From assembly GCF_002242805.1 (NCBI RefSeq), contig NZ_MCGQ01000049.1, positions 62,001-126,000 on the forward strand: DNA of 64,000 nt. The letters run 5' to 3'. This stretch comes from Streptomyces diastatochromogenes (GTDB taxonomy: Bacteria > Actinomycetota > Actinomycetes > Streptomycetales > Streptomycetaceae). Below the pieces are notes generated by a model, which was given only the letters and a program-made list of their open reading frames with translations, did no database searches and was not told the origin of the DNA. Position 1 is the stretch's first letter. Each line of letters starts with the position of its first letter. The position numbers and the translations under genes are program-made. Of the stretch, positions 30,409-40,090 are shown one piece after another.

Positions 30409-32361
30409 ATGTCTCGCGATCACGTCCAGCCGGCCGAGCGCCCCACCACCGAGGGCGCCACCGGGGTGTCCGACGCCGGTGCGGGGGCCCCGTACCTCGA
30501 GCTGCTGGCCCGCGACGCCCCGGTGGAGGCGTACGAGCAGCCGGTGCTGCTCGCCCGCGCCGAGGGAGGGCCGGCCGACCGGATCGCCGCGCTGGAGCGC
30601 GCCAAGCTCCTCGCCCTGCGCGTGCGTTCGGAACTGGAAGGGCGCCGCCGGCGCGAGGCGGAACTGTCGGCGCTCTTCGAGACCGCCCACGACCTGGCCG
30701 GCCTCAGGGACCTGGACGCCGTCCTCCAGGCGATCGTGCAGCGCGCCCGCTCCCTGCTCGGCACGGACATCGCCTACCTCAGCCTCAACGACCCGGCACG
30801 CGGCGACACCTACATGCGCGTGACGGAGGGCTCGGTCTCCGCCCGCTTCCAGCAACTGCGCCTCGGCATGGGCGAGGGGCTCGGTGGACTGGTCGCCCAG
30901 ACCGCGCGGCCGTACGTCACCGACGACTACTTCCAGGACGACCGCTTCCAGCACACCCTCTCCATCGACGCCGGCGTCCGCGACGAGGGCCTGGTCGCCA
31001 TCCTCGGCGTACCGCTGATGCTCGGCCCGCACGTGATCGGCGTCCTCTTCGCCGCGGACCGGCGGGCCCGCGTCTTCGAACGCGAGCAGATCGCCCTGCT
31101 CGGCTCCTTCGCCGCGCTCGCCGCGGCCGCCATCGACACCGCCAACCTGCTCACCGAGACCCGCTCGGCCCTGGCCGGACTGGAGCAGGCCAACGAGATC
31201 ATCCGGGACCGCAGCGCCGTCATCGAGCGCGCCTCCGAGGTGCACGACCGGCTCGCCGAACTCGTGCTGCGCGGCGGCGGAGTCCACGACGTGGCCGCGG
31301 CCGTGTCCCAAGTACTGGACGGAACAGTCGAGTTCACCGAGGCCGGTACGGCACCGGCCGAGCCGCTGGAGGCATCCCGCGCCGAGGGGCACGCCGTACG
31401 GCACGACAGCGACTGGATCGCCGCGGTGACCGCCGGCGGCGAACTCCTCGGCGCGCTGGTGCTGCGCGGCCACCCCGGCCTGGACCCGGTCGACCAGCGC
31501 ACCCTGGAACGCGCGGCGATGGTCACCTCGCTGCTCCTGCTGGCCCGCCGCTCCGCCGCCGAGGCCGAACAGCGTGTGCGGGGCGAGCTGCTGGACGACC
31601 TGCTGGACGCCCGCGACCGGGACCCGCGCCTGCTGCGCGAACGCGCCGCCCGGCTGCACGCCGACCTGGACGCCACCCACGTCGTCCTCGCGACCCGCCT
31701 CGACGGCCCGGCGGCCGACGCCGACGAGGAGGCAGCCGCCCGCCGCCGCCTGTGGTCCGCCGCCTCCCACCTCGCCGCCACCCGGCAGGGTCTGGCCGCC
31801 GCCCGCGACGGCGGTACGGTCCTGCTGCTCCCGCTCGCCACCGGTGACACCGCCACGGACCTGGCCCGGCGCACCGCCCGCCACCTCGGCACGGCCGTCC
31901 ACCAGCCCGTCACGGTCGGCGCCTCCGCCCCCGTCACCGACCTCGCCGCCCACCCCGACACCGTGGCCGCCGCCTACGCCGAGGGCCGCCGCTGCCTGGA
32001 CTCGCTGCACCTCCTCGGCCGTGACGGAGACGGAGCGGCGGCCGAGGACTTCGGCTTCCTCGGCCTGCTCCTCGCGGGCGAACGGGACATCGGCGGCTTC
32101 GTCGACCGCACCATCGGCCCGGTCGTGGCCTACGACGAGCGCCGCGGCACGGAGTTGCTGCGCACCCTGGACGCGTACTTCGCCTGCGGGCTGAGCCCGG
32201 CCCGCACCAAGGACGCACTCCACGTGCACGTGAACACGGTCGCCCAACGGCTGGAGCGCGTCGGCCGCCTCCTGGGCGAGGACTGGCAGAGCCCCGCCCG
32301 CGCCCTGGAGATCCAACTGGCCCTGCGCCTGCACCGGTTGGCGGCACCGAGACGGCACTGA
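30409..32361 (+). CDS. GAF-domain PucR/CdaR-like transcriptional regulator
   Basis: A protein of about 650 aa. A coiled N-terminus (IAALERAKLLALRVRSELEG) leads to a GAF domain (LRDLDAVLQAIVQRARSLLG, RPYVTDDYFQDDRFQHT, GLVAILGVPLMLGPHVIGVL). A GGDEF-like CdaR domain follows, and at the C-terminus the PucR helix-turn-helix FACGLSPARTKDALHVHVNT, VAQRLERVGRLLG. Relatives control catabolic genes in response to the substrate. It follows the hydroxybutyrate dehydrogenase directly and may regulate it. ATGs at 30391 and 30409 are both possible starts. Confidence 0.85.
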   Translation: MSRDHVQPAERPTTEGATGVSDAGAGAPYLELLARDAPVEAYEQPVLLARAEGGPADRIAALERAKLLALRVRSELEGRRRREAELSALFETAHDLAGLRDLDAVLQAIVQRARSLLGTDIAYLSLNDPARGDTYMRVTEGSVSARFQQLRLGMGEGLGGLVAQTARPYVTDDYFQDDRFQHTLSIDAGVRDEGLVAILGVPLMLGPHVIGVLFAADRRARVFEREQIALLGSFAALAAAAIDTANLLTETRSALAGLEQANEIIRDRSAVIERASEVHDRLAELVLRGGGVHDVAAAVSQVLDGTVEFTEAGTAPAEPLEASRAEGHAVRHDSDWIAAVTAGGELLGALVLRGHPGLDPVDQRTLERAAMVTSLLLLARRSAAEAEQRVRGELLDDLLDARDRDPRLLRERAARLHADLDATHVVLATRLDGPAADADEEAAARRRLWSAASHLAATRQGLAAARDGGTVLLLPLATGDTATDLARRTARHLGTAVHQPVTVGASAPVTDLAAHPDTVAAAYAEGRRCLDSLHLLGRDGDGAAAEDFGFLGLLLAGERDIGGFVDRTIGPVVAYDERRGTELLRTLDAYFACGLSPARTKDALHVHVNTVAQRLERVGRLLGEDWQSPARALEIQLALRLHRLAAPRRH

Positions 32362-32386
32362 CCGGCCCCCGCAGGGGGGGCCGGTC
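32360..32386. terminator. Bidirectional hairpin terminator
   Basis: GACCGGCCCCC pairs with GGGGGCCGGTC (11-bp stem, short loop) between the convergent regulator and MFS genes. There is no T-run, as is usual in Streptomyces. Confidence 0.75.
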
Positions 32387-32410
32387 CTCGGCTCGCGCCG
32401 TCCGCGCGGG

Positions 32411-33787
32411 TCAGGCAGACCGTGCCTCTGCCGCCGGACTCACGGCCGTCTGATCGCCGTCCCCGGCCTCCACCTGGGCGAGATCCCGGTGCCGTGTCTC
32501 CCGGGCCACCCCCACGGCGATCAGCGTCAGCACGGCGGCCGCGATCACGTACAGGGCGATCGGGGTGGAGCTGCCGTAGTCGGAGAGCAGCGCGGTGGCG
32601 ATGAGCGGGGCGGGCGCACCGGCCGCCACCGAGGCGAACTGGGCACCGATGGAGGCACCGGAGTACCGCATCCGGGTGGCGAACATCTCGGCGAAGAAGG
32701 CCGCTTGGGGCGCGTACATGGCACCGTGCAGCACCAGTCCGACGGTCACGGCGAGCACCAGGTACCCGAACGAGCCGGTGTCGACGAGCGAGAAGAACGG
32801 GAACATCCACAGCCCCACGCCGGCCGCGCCCAGCAGGTACACGGGCCGTCGCCCGACCCGGTCGGAGAGCGCGCCCCAGGCCGGGATCACGGCGAAGTGC
32901 ACGGCGGAGCCGATGAGTACGGCGTTCAGCGCGGTCTGCTTGGAGACGCCGGCGGACGTGGTGGCGTACACGAGGATGAAGGCGGTGATGACGTAGTAGC
33001 TGATGTTCTCCGCCATGCGGGCGCCCATGGCGACGAGCACGTCCCGCCAGTGGTGCCGCAGCACGGAGACGACCGGCAGCTTCTCGGCCTCGCCGGTCTG
33101 GCGCGACTCCGACCGCTCCAACGCCTCCTTGAAGACGGGTGATTCATCGACGGAGAGACGAATCCACAAGCCGACGATCACCAGCACACCGGAGAGCAGG
33201 AACGGGATCCGCCAGCCCCAGGTGCCGAAGGCGTCGTCCGAGAGCACGGCGGTGAGCAGCGACAGCACACCGGTCGCCAGCAACTGCCCGGCGGGCGCCC
33301 CCGTCTGCGGCCACGCGGCCCAGAATCCACGCCGCCGCGCGTCCCCGTGCTCGGACACCAGCAGTACGGCGCCACCCCACTCGCCACCCAGCGCGAACCC
33401 CTGCACCAGACGCAGCGCGGTCAGCAGCACGGGCGCGGCGGCGCCGACGGTCGCGTGCGTCGGCAGCAGCCCGATGGCGAAGGTCGCCCCGCCCATCAGC
33501 AGCAGGCTCAGCACCAGCAACTTCTTGCGGCCCAGCCGGTCACCGTAGTGCCCGAACACGAGCGCCCCCAGCGGGCGGGCCGCGAAGCCGACGGCATACG
33601 TCAGAAACGACAACAGCGTCCCGACGAGCGGATCGGAGTCCGGAAAGAACAACTTGTTGAACACCAGCGCGGCGGCGGAGCCGTACAGGAAGAAGTCGTA
33701 CCACTCGATGGTGGTGCCGATGAGGCTGGCGGCGACGATGCGGGGGAGGTGGGACGGGGCTGGTGGAGCGGTTGCGGGCGACGACAT
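32411..33787 (-). CDS. MFS metabolite:H+ symporter (MHS family)
   Basis: A 458-aa transporter with 12 helices. The N-terminal hallmark HLPRIVAASLIGTTIEWYDF, followed by FLYG, the loop GHYGDRLGRKKLL and RLVQGFALGGEWGGAVLLV place it in the ProP/ShiA/KgtP-type metabolite:H+ symporter family for small carboxylates or zwitterions. Convergent with the PucR-type gene. Its first 55 bp of conserved sequence (33695-33749) recur at 44180 and 56369, so this gene may be the target site of a mobile element. Confidence 0.9.
   Translation of the reverse strand: MSSPATAPPAPSHLPRIVAASLIGTTIEWYDFFLYGSAAALVFNKLFFPDSDPLVGTLLSFLTYAVGFAARPLGALVFGHYGDRLGRKKLLVLSLLLMGGATFAIGLLPTHATVGAAAPVLLTALRLVQGFALGGEWGGAVLLVSEHGDARRRGFWAAWPQTGAPAGQLLATGVLSLLTAVLSDDAFGTWGWRIPFLLSGVLVIVGLWIRLSVDESPVFKEALERSESRQTGEAEKLPVVSVLRHHWRDVLVAMGARMAENISYYVITAFILVYATTSAGVSKQTALNAVLIGSAVHFAVIPAWGALSDRVGRRPVYLLGAAGVGLWMFPFFSLVDTGSFGYLVLAVTVGLVLHGAMYAPQAAFFAEMFATRMRYSGASIGAQFASVAAGAPAPLIATALLSDYGSSTPIALYVIAAAVLTLIAVGVARETRHRDLAQVEAGDGDQTAVSPAAEARSA
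33695..33749 (-). repeat. att-like 55-bp direct repeat, copy 1 (inside the MFS 5' end)
   Basis: This segment encodes PRIVAASLIGTTIEWYD of the intact MFS gene. It differs at 1 of 55 positions from the copy at 44180 and at 4 of 55 from the copy at 56369. All three are in the same orientation. Confidence 0.85.
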
Positions 33788-34573
33788 CGGTACCACTTCC
33801 TGGCGTTCGACGGGGACGTTTGCGTGTCGCCACACCGTAGGAACGGGCAGGTGAGAGGCGTATGTGGTGGGGCACCATAGTTTTGGGCATGGGAGTGCGT
33901 GCGGCAACCATGGAGGTGGTGTCGGGGCCTCCGCGGTGGCCTCAACGAGGGCGCGAAGGGCGCTGCCCGAATTGCACTGTTTGGTAATGATTTGGAGGTG
34001 CCGTGCTGACTCCCGTGCTGGTTTGGTGCCGACTACGCAGCGTAGAAGTCTGACATGGACCGCAGATCGGGCGTCGCAGTGGCGGGTTGGCCTGCGGGGC
34101 GCACTGCTCTCGGGCCGCGGCTCACGCGAAGCCCCGGAGTTGTAAGCGCCTTGCTTGGATGGCCCGTCGACACCTCTACTACTTAGTGGCCGGGTCGAAA
34201 AGCGCCACTCCTGCTGGGCCGCCGCTCAGCGCCAAGAAGCAGTCGAAGCCGGATAGGGGTGCCGCTGGTGCATCGCTCGCGCCCCGGCGTGACGTTGGCA
34301 CCGTCTGGCACTGCGCTCTGCAGCCTCCTCTGGCAGGGGCTATCCGCTAGCCAGGCGCGACTTCCTGGCCCGGGCTGAACTCGGATCTGCATCCGGCCAC
34401 GGAAAGCGAGACCGGCCGCGCGGGGGAGTAGCCACACGCCTTGAGCCGTGACGGTCCCACCTGGCACAGGTAGGCGGAACCGTCTTCTGGCGCCCACGTG
34501 ATCCGAAACGATGCCGTTTGTGCAGGTGGGGGCCTTGTGATCCCGGTGCGTCGATGGTGTTCGTGATACGGGT
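33788..34573. other. Non-coding or decayed DNA, 786 bp
   Basis: No gene is supported. The region begins just upstream of the MFS gene. A 24-bp stretch at 34011-34034 (TCCCGTGCTGGTTTGGTGCC plus GACT) recurs with two mismatches at 44105-44128, also next to an MFS-5'-end copy. Lower GC patches and frames without codon bias suggest degraded sequence. Confidence 0.5.
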
Positions 34574-34855
34574 GTGACAGAAATGGCGATGCAGACCCCT
34601 GGCTGGGTCGCCCCGATCACGCCCAGTACGCCGCCTGCTGCGCAGTCCCGTCGTCGCCCTGCGGGGAAGGTGGATTTGGGAGTGGATACGCACCGGGATG
34701 CCCATGTGGCTGCGGCGCTCTCCGTGATGGGGACGGTGCTTGCCACCGGCGAGTTCCCGGCCACCGAGGCGGGATACCGCGATCTGACGAAGCGGGGCGG
34801 TGATCGGGCCACTGCTGCCCAGGATCGGGCGTCGGGCCCGGCCCCCCGGGTGTAA
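34574..34855 (+). pseudogene. IS110-family transposase, N-terminal fragment
   Basis: The frame from the GTG at 34574 contains VDLGVDTHRDAHVAAALSVM and GEFPATEAGYRDL, the start of the DEDD RuvC-like catalytic domain of IS110 transposases. Homology stops after about 75 residues, and an unrelated tail leads to a stop, so more than three quarters of the protein is missing. Remnant of an insertion sequence. Confidence 0.75.
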
Positions 34856-35209
34856 GCGCCATCCTGACCGGGTGTGCCCTGCCGAAGAGGGGCAGGCCGC
34901 TTGATGCACTCCGTACTCAGCGAGAAAGCACCGTGGCACCGCTGTGGATGCGGACCGCCGATGCCACCTCTTGGATCTGCTCCCGGACGTGTGACGGCGG
35001 GAATCGGCGTACGGGTTCTCCAGTACCCCCTCACACGCCCTGCCTCAAGAGCGGGCGTGGCTGCCCGGCGGACTGGTCTGCCACCGTGCCCGCCACCAGC
35101 GGCTCGACCACTCCTATCTGGCAGCGCCGGTACGAGCCCACCAGGGCGCTTCTCAATTTCACTCCCCACCAGGTGCTCTGGCCGACCGGCGGTAGCGAGG
35201 GATGAACGG
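34856..35209. other. Decayed intergenic DNA, 354 bp
   Basis: No gene, hairpin or recognised motif found. It separates the IS110 remnant from a small membrane-protein frame. Confidence 0.4.
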
Positions 35210-35584
35210 GTGCCGCTCTGCTCGTTCGCGGTGCCGACCGGGGCGGTTCTCAATCTCTTCGGCAGCGGCGTCCATGCGCTGCGAACGCTGCGCGGATCGG
35301 TCCGGCCCAACCCCGTCACCTGGCTGCTGTGGGCCCTCGCACCGGGCGTGGCCTTCGCCGCCCAAGTCGCCTGCCACGCGGGCCTGCCCGCGCTCACCAC
35401 ACTCAGCGTGGGGCTCGGCCCGCTGCTGGTCTTCCTGTGCGCCCTCAGCCGCCCGGGGTTCCGAAGCGCCCGCCCGAGCCCGCCCGAACTCTGTTGCGCG
35501 GCCCTCTCCCTTGGCGCACTGGTCGGTTGGTGGATCACCACGGAGGCAAAGACCGCGCTCGCCCTGAGCATCCTGGCCGCCTGA
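35210..35584 (+). CDS. Small membrane protein (possibly truncated)
   Basis: A 124-aa frame with four predicted helices: AVPTGAVLNLFGSGVHALRT, NPVTWLLWALAPGVAFAAQV, LTTLSVGLGPLLVFLCALS and LCCAALSLGALVGWWITTEA. The NPVTWLLW motif and spacing recall PQ-loop/SemiSWEET-like two-repeat proteins. The GTG at 35210 follows GCGAGGGA. A further hydrophobic stretch (FSCYLLTLCGTLVILLW) continues in another frame after the stop, so the C-terminus may have been lost by a frameshift. The 35585-35882 interval otherwise shows nothing. Confidence 0.4.
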   Translation: MPLCSFAVPTGAVLNLFGSGVHALRTLRGSVRPNPVTWLLWALAPGVAFAAQVACHAGLPALTTLSVGLGPLLVFLCALSRPGFRSARPSPPELCCAALSLGALVGWWITTEAKTALALSILAA

Positions 35585-35882
35585 CCTTCACCACCGCAGG
35601 CTTCTCCTGCTACCTGCTGACGCTCTGCGGCACCCTGGTGATCCTGCTGTGGCGCCGGTCGGGCCAGTCCGGCCCTGGCACGCCCCCGCCCTGACTGTGA
35701 GTGGTGCCCGGCACGTCCTCGGACAGGGGCACCGCTCACCTCTGGGTGCCCCCGGCCCTCAGCAGCCGCACCGAGCCCTCGCCCGCGCCAGGTGCCGATC
35801 ATGTGGACGGGCGCGGCCCAGTCGATCCGTTCCGCAGATCCGCAGCCGCTCCTTACCACGTCTCAGCTCGGGTCATAGCCGG

Positions 35883-36131
35883 GTCCCGACGCGATTCGGC
35901 CTGGTCGATGCGGATGGCAAGTCCAAGTTCATGCCCCGCAGCCTGCGCACTTTCTTCGCCTCGACTGCCTTGGCCCAGGGTGTCCCGAGCCACGAGGTCT
36001 CGGGCTGGCTGGGCCACTGGTCGGTCAAGACCACCATCAACATCTATGGGAAGCCGGATGTAGAGGATCTTCGCGGAGCCGCCACCACATGGGATGGCCG
36101 GTACGGGGCTGCACAGGGGGAGGAGGCGTGA
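35883..36131 (+). pseudogene. Tyrosine recombinase/integrase, C-terminal fragment
   Basis: About 82 residues of the catalytic domain survive: the Arg-II region FMPRSLRTFFASTALAQGVP, then the His box HEVSGWLGHWSVKTTINIYG including the nucleophilic Tyr. The canonical HxLRHTFAS is changed to RSLRTFFAS and the N-terminal core-binding and catalytic regions with Arg-I are absent. This is the only integrase trace in the window and lies within the segment bounded by the first two att-like repeats. Confidence 0.75.
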
Positions 36132-37285
36132 ACCACGAGGACTACCAGCCGAGCGACTTGTCGAGAGCGAGCCGAAGCCCGCTAGATTCACCCTGGCGAT
36201 GTGACACCTCACAGGCATGCTCGTGGTCACCGTCGTCGCCCGATGCCACCACACCGCACGGCTCCGGGATCGGCGGGACCGTCCCGACAAGGGCTCCCGG
36301 CCGATGGGCGCGGCGGCCTCGGAGGTCGACACCGGCACCTCCATGACCGAGGGCTGATCGGCACCAAGCGAGCGGAGGTTGGTGGTCGAAGCGGCCCACG
36401 CCGGCCGGCAAAGATCACCTCCGCGGCCAGGCTGATCAAGGTGAAGGCCATCCGGGTGCACGGCCAGCGGGTCGAGGGGCGGGTTCAAGCAGCCATCCGA
36501 TCGATCTGTCCGCTGTGGTCCCACACATCGCGAGGCCGGTCAGCTGCTGTGGCTGCATCGCCTGCACGACCTGTCATCGGGGGACTGCGTCGGTATCGGG
36601 GCAGTTCTGCGACTCGGTCATGGGGCTCTGGCCCACATCCGTCACGCGACCTCCGCAGTGGCAGCTCGGCCACCCTGCGCCGGGCCCCTCGGGTGCCGGT
36701 CGCGTACACGGCGGGCATGGCTGGAGGAGGGGAAAGCCGGCGCCCTGGTCCTTCCCGCGACGCGCCAACGGTATCCGGACCCTGGTCACTCTCGCCCCCG
36801 CTCCGGCGAACCGGCCCAGTTCGCAGCTGACTTCATGCGTGAGTGGGCTGACGGGGCGTGCACGACTCCTCTTTTTCCCCGAACTCCTTACCGCCCGGAA
36901 GAGAGGATCCAGCACGTCTGCATGGCGAGGACCGCGACCCAGCCGAGATGCGGGCAGGGACGTCCGTCCCGCCCTACGGCGCGACGCTCCCGCAGGGCCG
37001 TCCGGAAGCCCGCGGGCGAGGGGACCGAGCTGCCGGTGCCCGGTCCGGCCGTGCGGCCGCGAGCTCTGGGCAGAGGCGGCTGAGCCCAGACAGTCGCCGA
37101 CATTGACATGACTCGCAAGAATCCGAACAAAAGGGGCGAATAGCTCGAACCGTCCGGCGTGCGTCGTCCGTGGAACTGAATGAGCGCGCCCGCGCAGGAT
37201 CAAGATCTGGCCTACCGACCGCCTCGAAATTGTTTGCTGTCACGCCGTTCCGGTCCCCGCACATCCACGGAAGAGCCAGAAGACC
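36132..37285. other. Gene-free stretch, 1.15 kb
   Basis: Frames exist on both strands, but none shows consistent third-position GC bias, conserved motifs or a credible ribosome site. It is probably decayed mobile-element DNA plus the promoter of the ATPase gene at 37286. Confidence 0.45.
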
Positions 37286-37714
37286 ATGTTTGTGACCGAC
37301 TCCGCCAGCCCGACTTCACTGCTCGGCCGGCCCTGCCGCCGCCAGGCACTGCTCACCCTGCCGGCGCAGGAGGCGCACGTCTCCGCCGCTCGTCACTTCG
37401 CGGCTGATTTGCTGGAGACCTGGAGTGTGCCCGCGGGCGAGCGGGACTCCGCCGTTCTCATCGTCGACGAACTCGCCGGCAACGCTGCCCAGTACGGCCA
37501 TGAGCGCATGAGCCTGCTGCTCGCCCTCGACCACGAAACTCTGCACATCGTGGTCACTGACTCCGGGCCGGCCGTGGAGCGCCATCGCCCCGATATCGCC
37601 CCGGACGAACACGGCCGTGGCACTGGCATCGTCCAGTACCTCGCCCAGTCGACCGAGGTCCGCCAGACACGCGGCGGCCGCGAAGTCCGCGCCTGCCTGA
37701 GGTGCTCGCCATGA
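37286..37714 (+). CDS. RsbW-like ATP-binding protein (HATPase_c_2)
   Basis: A 142-aa GHKL-fold protein. N-box AVLIVDELAGNAAQYGHERM, G1-box IVVTDSGPAVERH and G2-box EHGRGTGIVQYLA. Members act as anti-sigma serine kinases or orphan signalling ATPases; the N-box Asn is retained (DELAGNAAQYG). Its stop overlaps the start of the next small gene (ATGA), so the two are translationally coupled. First gene of a likely operon ending with the haloperoxidase. Confidence 0.85.
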   Translation: MFVTDSASPTSLLGRPCRRQALLTLPAQEAHVSAARHFAADLLETWSVPAGERDSAVLIVDELAGNAAQYGHERMSLLLALDHETLHIVVTDSGPAVERHRPDIAPDEHGRGTGIVQYLAQSTEVRQTRGGREVRACLRCSP

Positions 37715-37998
37715 CCGGGCCGGGCGCTCCGCACGAGCTGCGACCCCCTGTCGGGGCCGGTACTGCAGCACGGCGACGGGCTACCGGGGGCGGCCGCGGC
37801 GCCGGGTCACCCGGCGCCGCAGCCGAGTGGGCCTTCGCGACCCACAAGCCATGCCCCATCGACGGCTGCCCGGGCCCTGCCCAGGTGCCTATGCGGTCCG
37901 CGGCACACCCATCGGCCCTCGATCACGGCGGCCCCCACCACGACACGGTGCTGTGCCAAAGCTGCGGAGCCGGCCCCTGCGTACCGGCGGAGGTCTGA
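37711..37998 (+). CDS. Small cysteine-rich protein
   Basis: A 95-aa protein starting MTGPGAPHELRPPVGAG. The N-terminal half is disordered and Arg/Gly-rich; the C-terminal half has CPIDGC and CQSCGAGPC, four to five cysteines spaced to bind one zinc, plus nearby histidines. No family recognised. It overlaps the upstream ATPase gene by 4 bp and ends 2 bp before the next frame, which favours a real gene. Confidence 0.55.
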   Translation: MTGPGAPHELRPPVGAGTAARRRATGGGRGAGSPGAAAEWAFATHKPCPIDGCPGPAQVPMRSAAHPSALDHGGPHHDTVLCQSCGAGPCVPAEV

Positions 37999-38000
37999 GC

Positions 38001-38306
38001 GTGGACGTCAGCCCGAACAGCGGCAAGGACATCGACGCCCCGCCCGGCCCCCGAACGCGCCCGGCTGCTGCCACGCCGGACCGCCCTCATGGACCGGATG
38101 GCCTTGGTCGAGCCCGCGGCCCCGGCCCGGTCGCAGCTGCCGCAGAACCCGCCGAACAACTCGTCCTCCCCGACCGCCGCCATCCCGACCCGGTGGCCGG
38201 CCCGCACCACCCCGACACCATCACGCCCACGTGGCTGGCCCAGATGAGCCACGTGCATGACCGCCAGTTGCCACAGCCCGCCACCAGTGACAAGGAGCCA
38301 CAGAAC
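38001..38306 (+). pseudogene. Possible small gene with compensating frameshifts
   Basis: The GTG at 38001 opens VDVSPNSGKDIDA, the coding character then appears to move to the +1 frame (ERARLLPRRTALMDRMALVE, PAAPARSQLPQNPPN) and back to the first frame (LVLPDRRHPDPVAGPHHPDT, ITPTWLAQM). Read together these would make a continuous soluble protein of about 90 residues. This reading is inferred from codon composition only; it may also be the native leader of the haloperoxidase gene. Confidence 0.3.
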
Positions 38307-39584
38307 ATGGGTGGAAAGCAGAAGAGCCTCGCCATACTTGCCGGAGCCGCGCTGGCGGCCGGACTCACCAGCCCGGCCTTCGGGTCCACCACCGCTCACT
38401 CGGCGGCCTTGCACACCGCCGCGAAGGGGTCGGGGATGCCGGTCGTGGAGTGGAACCGCCAGCTCATCACCATCCTCAGCGATCCGATGGCGCAGCCGTC
38501 CACCGTCCAGTCCACGCGCAGCTTCGCGCTTCTCCAGGCTGCCGAGTACGACGCGGTGGTATCGATCACCCGGGCCGGCCCCGCCTACGTGTTCTCGGTG
38601 TCGGCGCCGGCAGGCGCTCGTGCGGATGCCGCGGCGGACCAGGCGGCCCACGATGTGCTGGTCGCCCTGTACCCGGCCAAGCGCGCAGGCGTGGACCAGC
38701 GGCTGAGCAGCCAGTTGTCCGCGATTCCGGGTGGCCCGAGCAAGCAGGCGGGCATGGGTGTGGGAGCCGAGGTCGCCCGCCGACTGATCAGCCTGCGGTC
38801 CAGCGACGGGTCCTCGGCCAAGCCGCCGCGGTTCCGTCCCGGCGACAAGGCCGGTGCCTACCGGGCCACCCCTCCCAACTTCCCGGCACCGGTGTTCACC
38901 AACTGGGGCTCGGTCAAGCCGTTCGTACTGGCCAGCGGACACGAGTTCCGCCCGGCGGCACCGCCGGCCGTCAACAGCGCCGCGTACGCCACCGCCCTGA
39001 ACGAGGTCAAGAGCCTGGGGAGCAAGACCAGTACCACCCGCACCCCCGATCAGACCGCGGCCGCGAAGTTCTGGGCGGCGGCACCCGTCTGGAACGTCTG
39101 GAACCAGGTCGCGCAGGGCCTTGTCACCTCCCAGAACGCGACCCTGGAGAAGGCGGTGAAGGTCTTCGCCCGGCTCGACCTGTCCCTCGCCGACACCACA
39201 ATCGCGATGTACGACGCCAAGTACGCCTACCGCATATGGCGGCCCGTGACCGCCATCCGGCTCGGCGGTACGCACTACAATCCGGGCATCGTCGGCGATC
39301 CCCACTGGACCCCCTTGCTGCCGACCGCACCGGATCCGTCCTATCCCGGCGCTCACGGCGCTCTCAGCCAGGCTGCGGCAACGACGCTCGCCGGGGTCTA
39401 CGGCGCGCGGCATCATCTCGCGGTGACGTCGAAGGGCGTCACCCGAACCTTCGCCGGCTTCCAGGACGCCGCCACCGAAGCGTGGCTCAGCCGGATCTGG
39501 TCCGGCCAGCACACCTCCCTCGACAACCGCGCGGGCCAGCAACTCGGCACCCAGGTGGCCGATTGCGTGGCACGTCATCTCTGA
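38307..39584 (+). CDS. Secreted vanadium-dependent haloperoxidase-like PAP2 protein
   Basis: A 425-aa protein with a signal peptide (KSLAILAGAALAAGLTSPAF). Helical PAP2/VHPO core: RSFALLQAAEYDAVVSITRA; vanadate-binding Lys and Arg in YDAKYAYRIWRPVTAIR; the acid-base loop PSYPGAHGALSQAAATTL; and Arg/His in SRIWSGQHTSLDNRAGQQLG. These match Streptomyces vanadium haloperoxidase-type proteins that oxidise halides or act as phosphatases; which activity applies is unknown. AAGGAG precedes the ATG by 9 nt. Confidence 0.85.
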   Translation: MGGKQKSLAILAGAALAAGLTSPAFGSTTAHSAALHTAAKGSGMPVVEWNRQLITILSDPMAQPSTVQSTRSFALLQAAEYDAVVSITRAGPAYVFSVSAPAGARADAAADQAAHDVLVALYPAKRAGVDQRLSSQLSAIPGGPSKQAGMGVGAEVARRLISLRSSDGSSAKPPRFRPGDKAGAYRATPPNFPAPVFTNWGSVKPFVLASGHEFRPAAPPAVNSAAYATALNEVKSLGSKTSTTRTPDQTAAAKFWAAAPVWNVWNQVAQGLVTSQNATLEKAVKVFARLDLSLADTTIAMYDAKYAYRIWRPVTAIRLGGTHYNPGIVGDPHWTPLLPTAPDPSYPGAHGALSQAAATTLAGVYGARHHLAVTSKGVTRTFAGFQDAATEAWLSRIWSGQHTSLDNRAGQQLGTQVADCVARHL

Positions 39585-40090
39585 CCGCCCCCACCGCGCG
39601 ACAACCACGCACTGCATGGCAGTGGCCAGACTCCAGTGGTCCCGGCGCATCGGGTGCCACTGGCTTCTGGCCGCGCTCAGAGAGCAGCCATCCTCCGCGC
39701 CGAGGGCCCGCGGCTGTTGGCAGCGCCCGAGCATCCGGGGCCAACTGGGAGATGAGGTCCGCTGCGGTCGTTTCCCGCGACTGCCGGGACGCGCCGTCCG
39801 ACACCATGGAACTCATGAAAGGAATGGCTGCGGCGGCAGTGCCGGCGGTTACCGCCGTGCCGCTGGCTGCTGCAAGCGGCTGTCCCAGCCGGACAAGCTC
39901 GGCCCCTGTCTGGAAGACGCCAAGGGGCGCACGTTCTGCCTCCCCAAGGCCGCTGAGTCGACTAGGCCGACCGGCGGCGGAGCATGCGCGCCTGCCTGGC
40001 CGCCGCCCACTTCCCGCACACACTCAAGGCGGCGCCGCTGCTTCGCGGGTGACACGAGCAGCAAGATCGAATCCGATTGATCGGGGACTG
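39585..40090. other. Intergenic DNA, 506 bp
   Basis: No gene firmly supported. A short frame at about 39808 (MELMKGMAAAAVPAVTAVPL) looks like a signal peptide, and a neighbouring frame reads QPDKLGPCLEDAKGRTFCLP, so a small secreted Cys-containing protein may have been broken here by frameshift. This is speculative. Confidence 0.3.

Noticed and set aside
34183..35859. 558-codon minus-strand open frame
   Set aside because: Composition is Arg/Pro/Ser-rich without domains, and it runs antisense to IS110 and membrane-protein sequence; long spurious frames are common in high-GC DNA.
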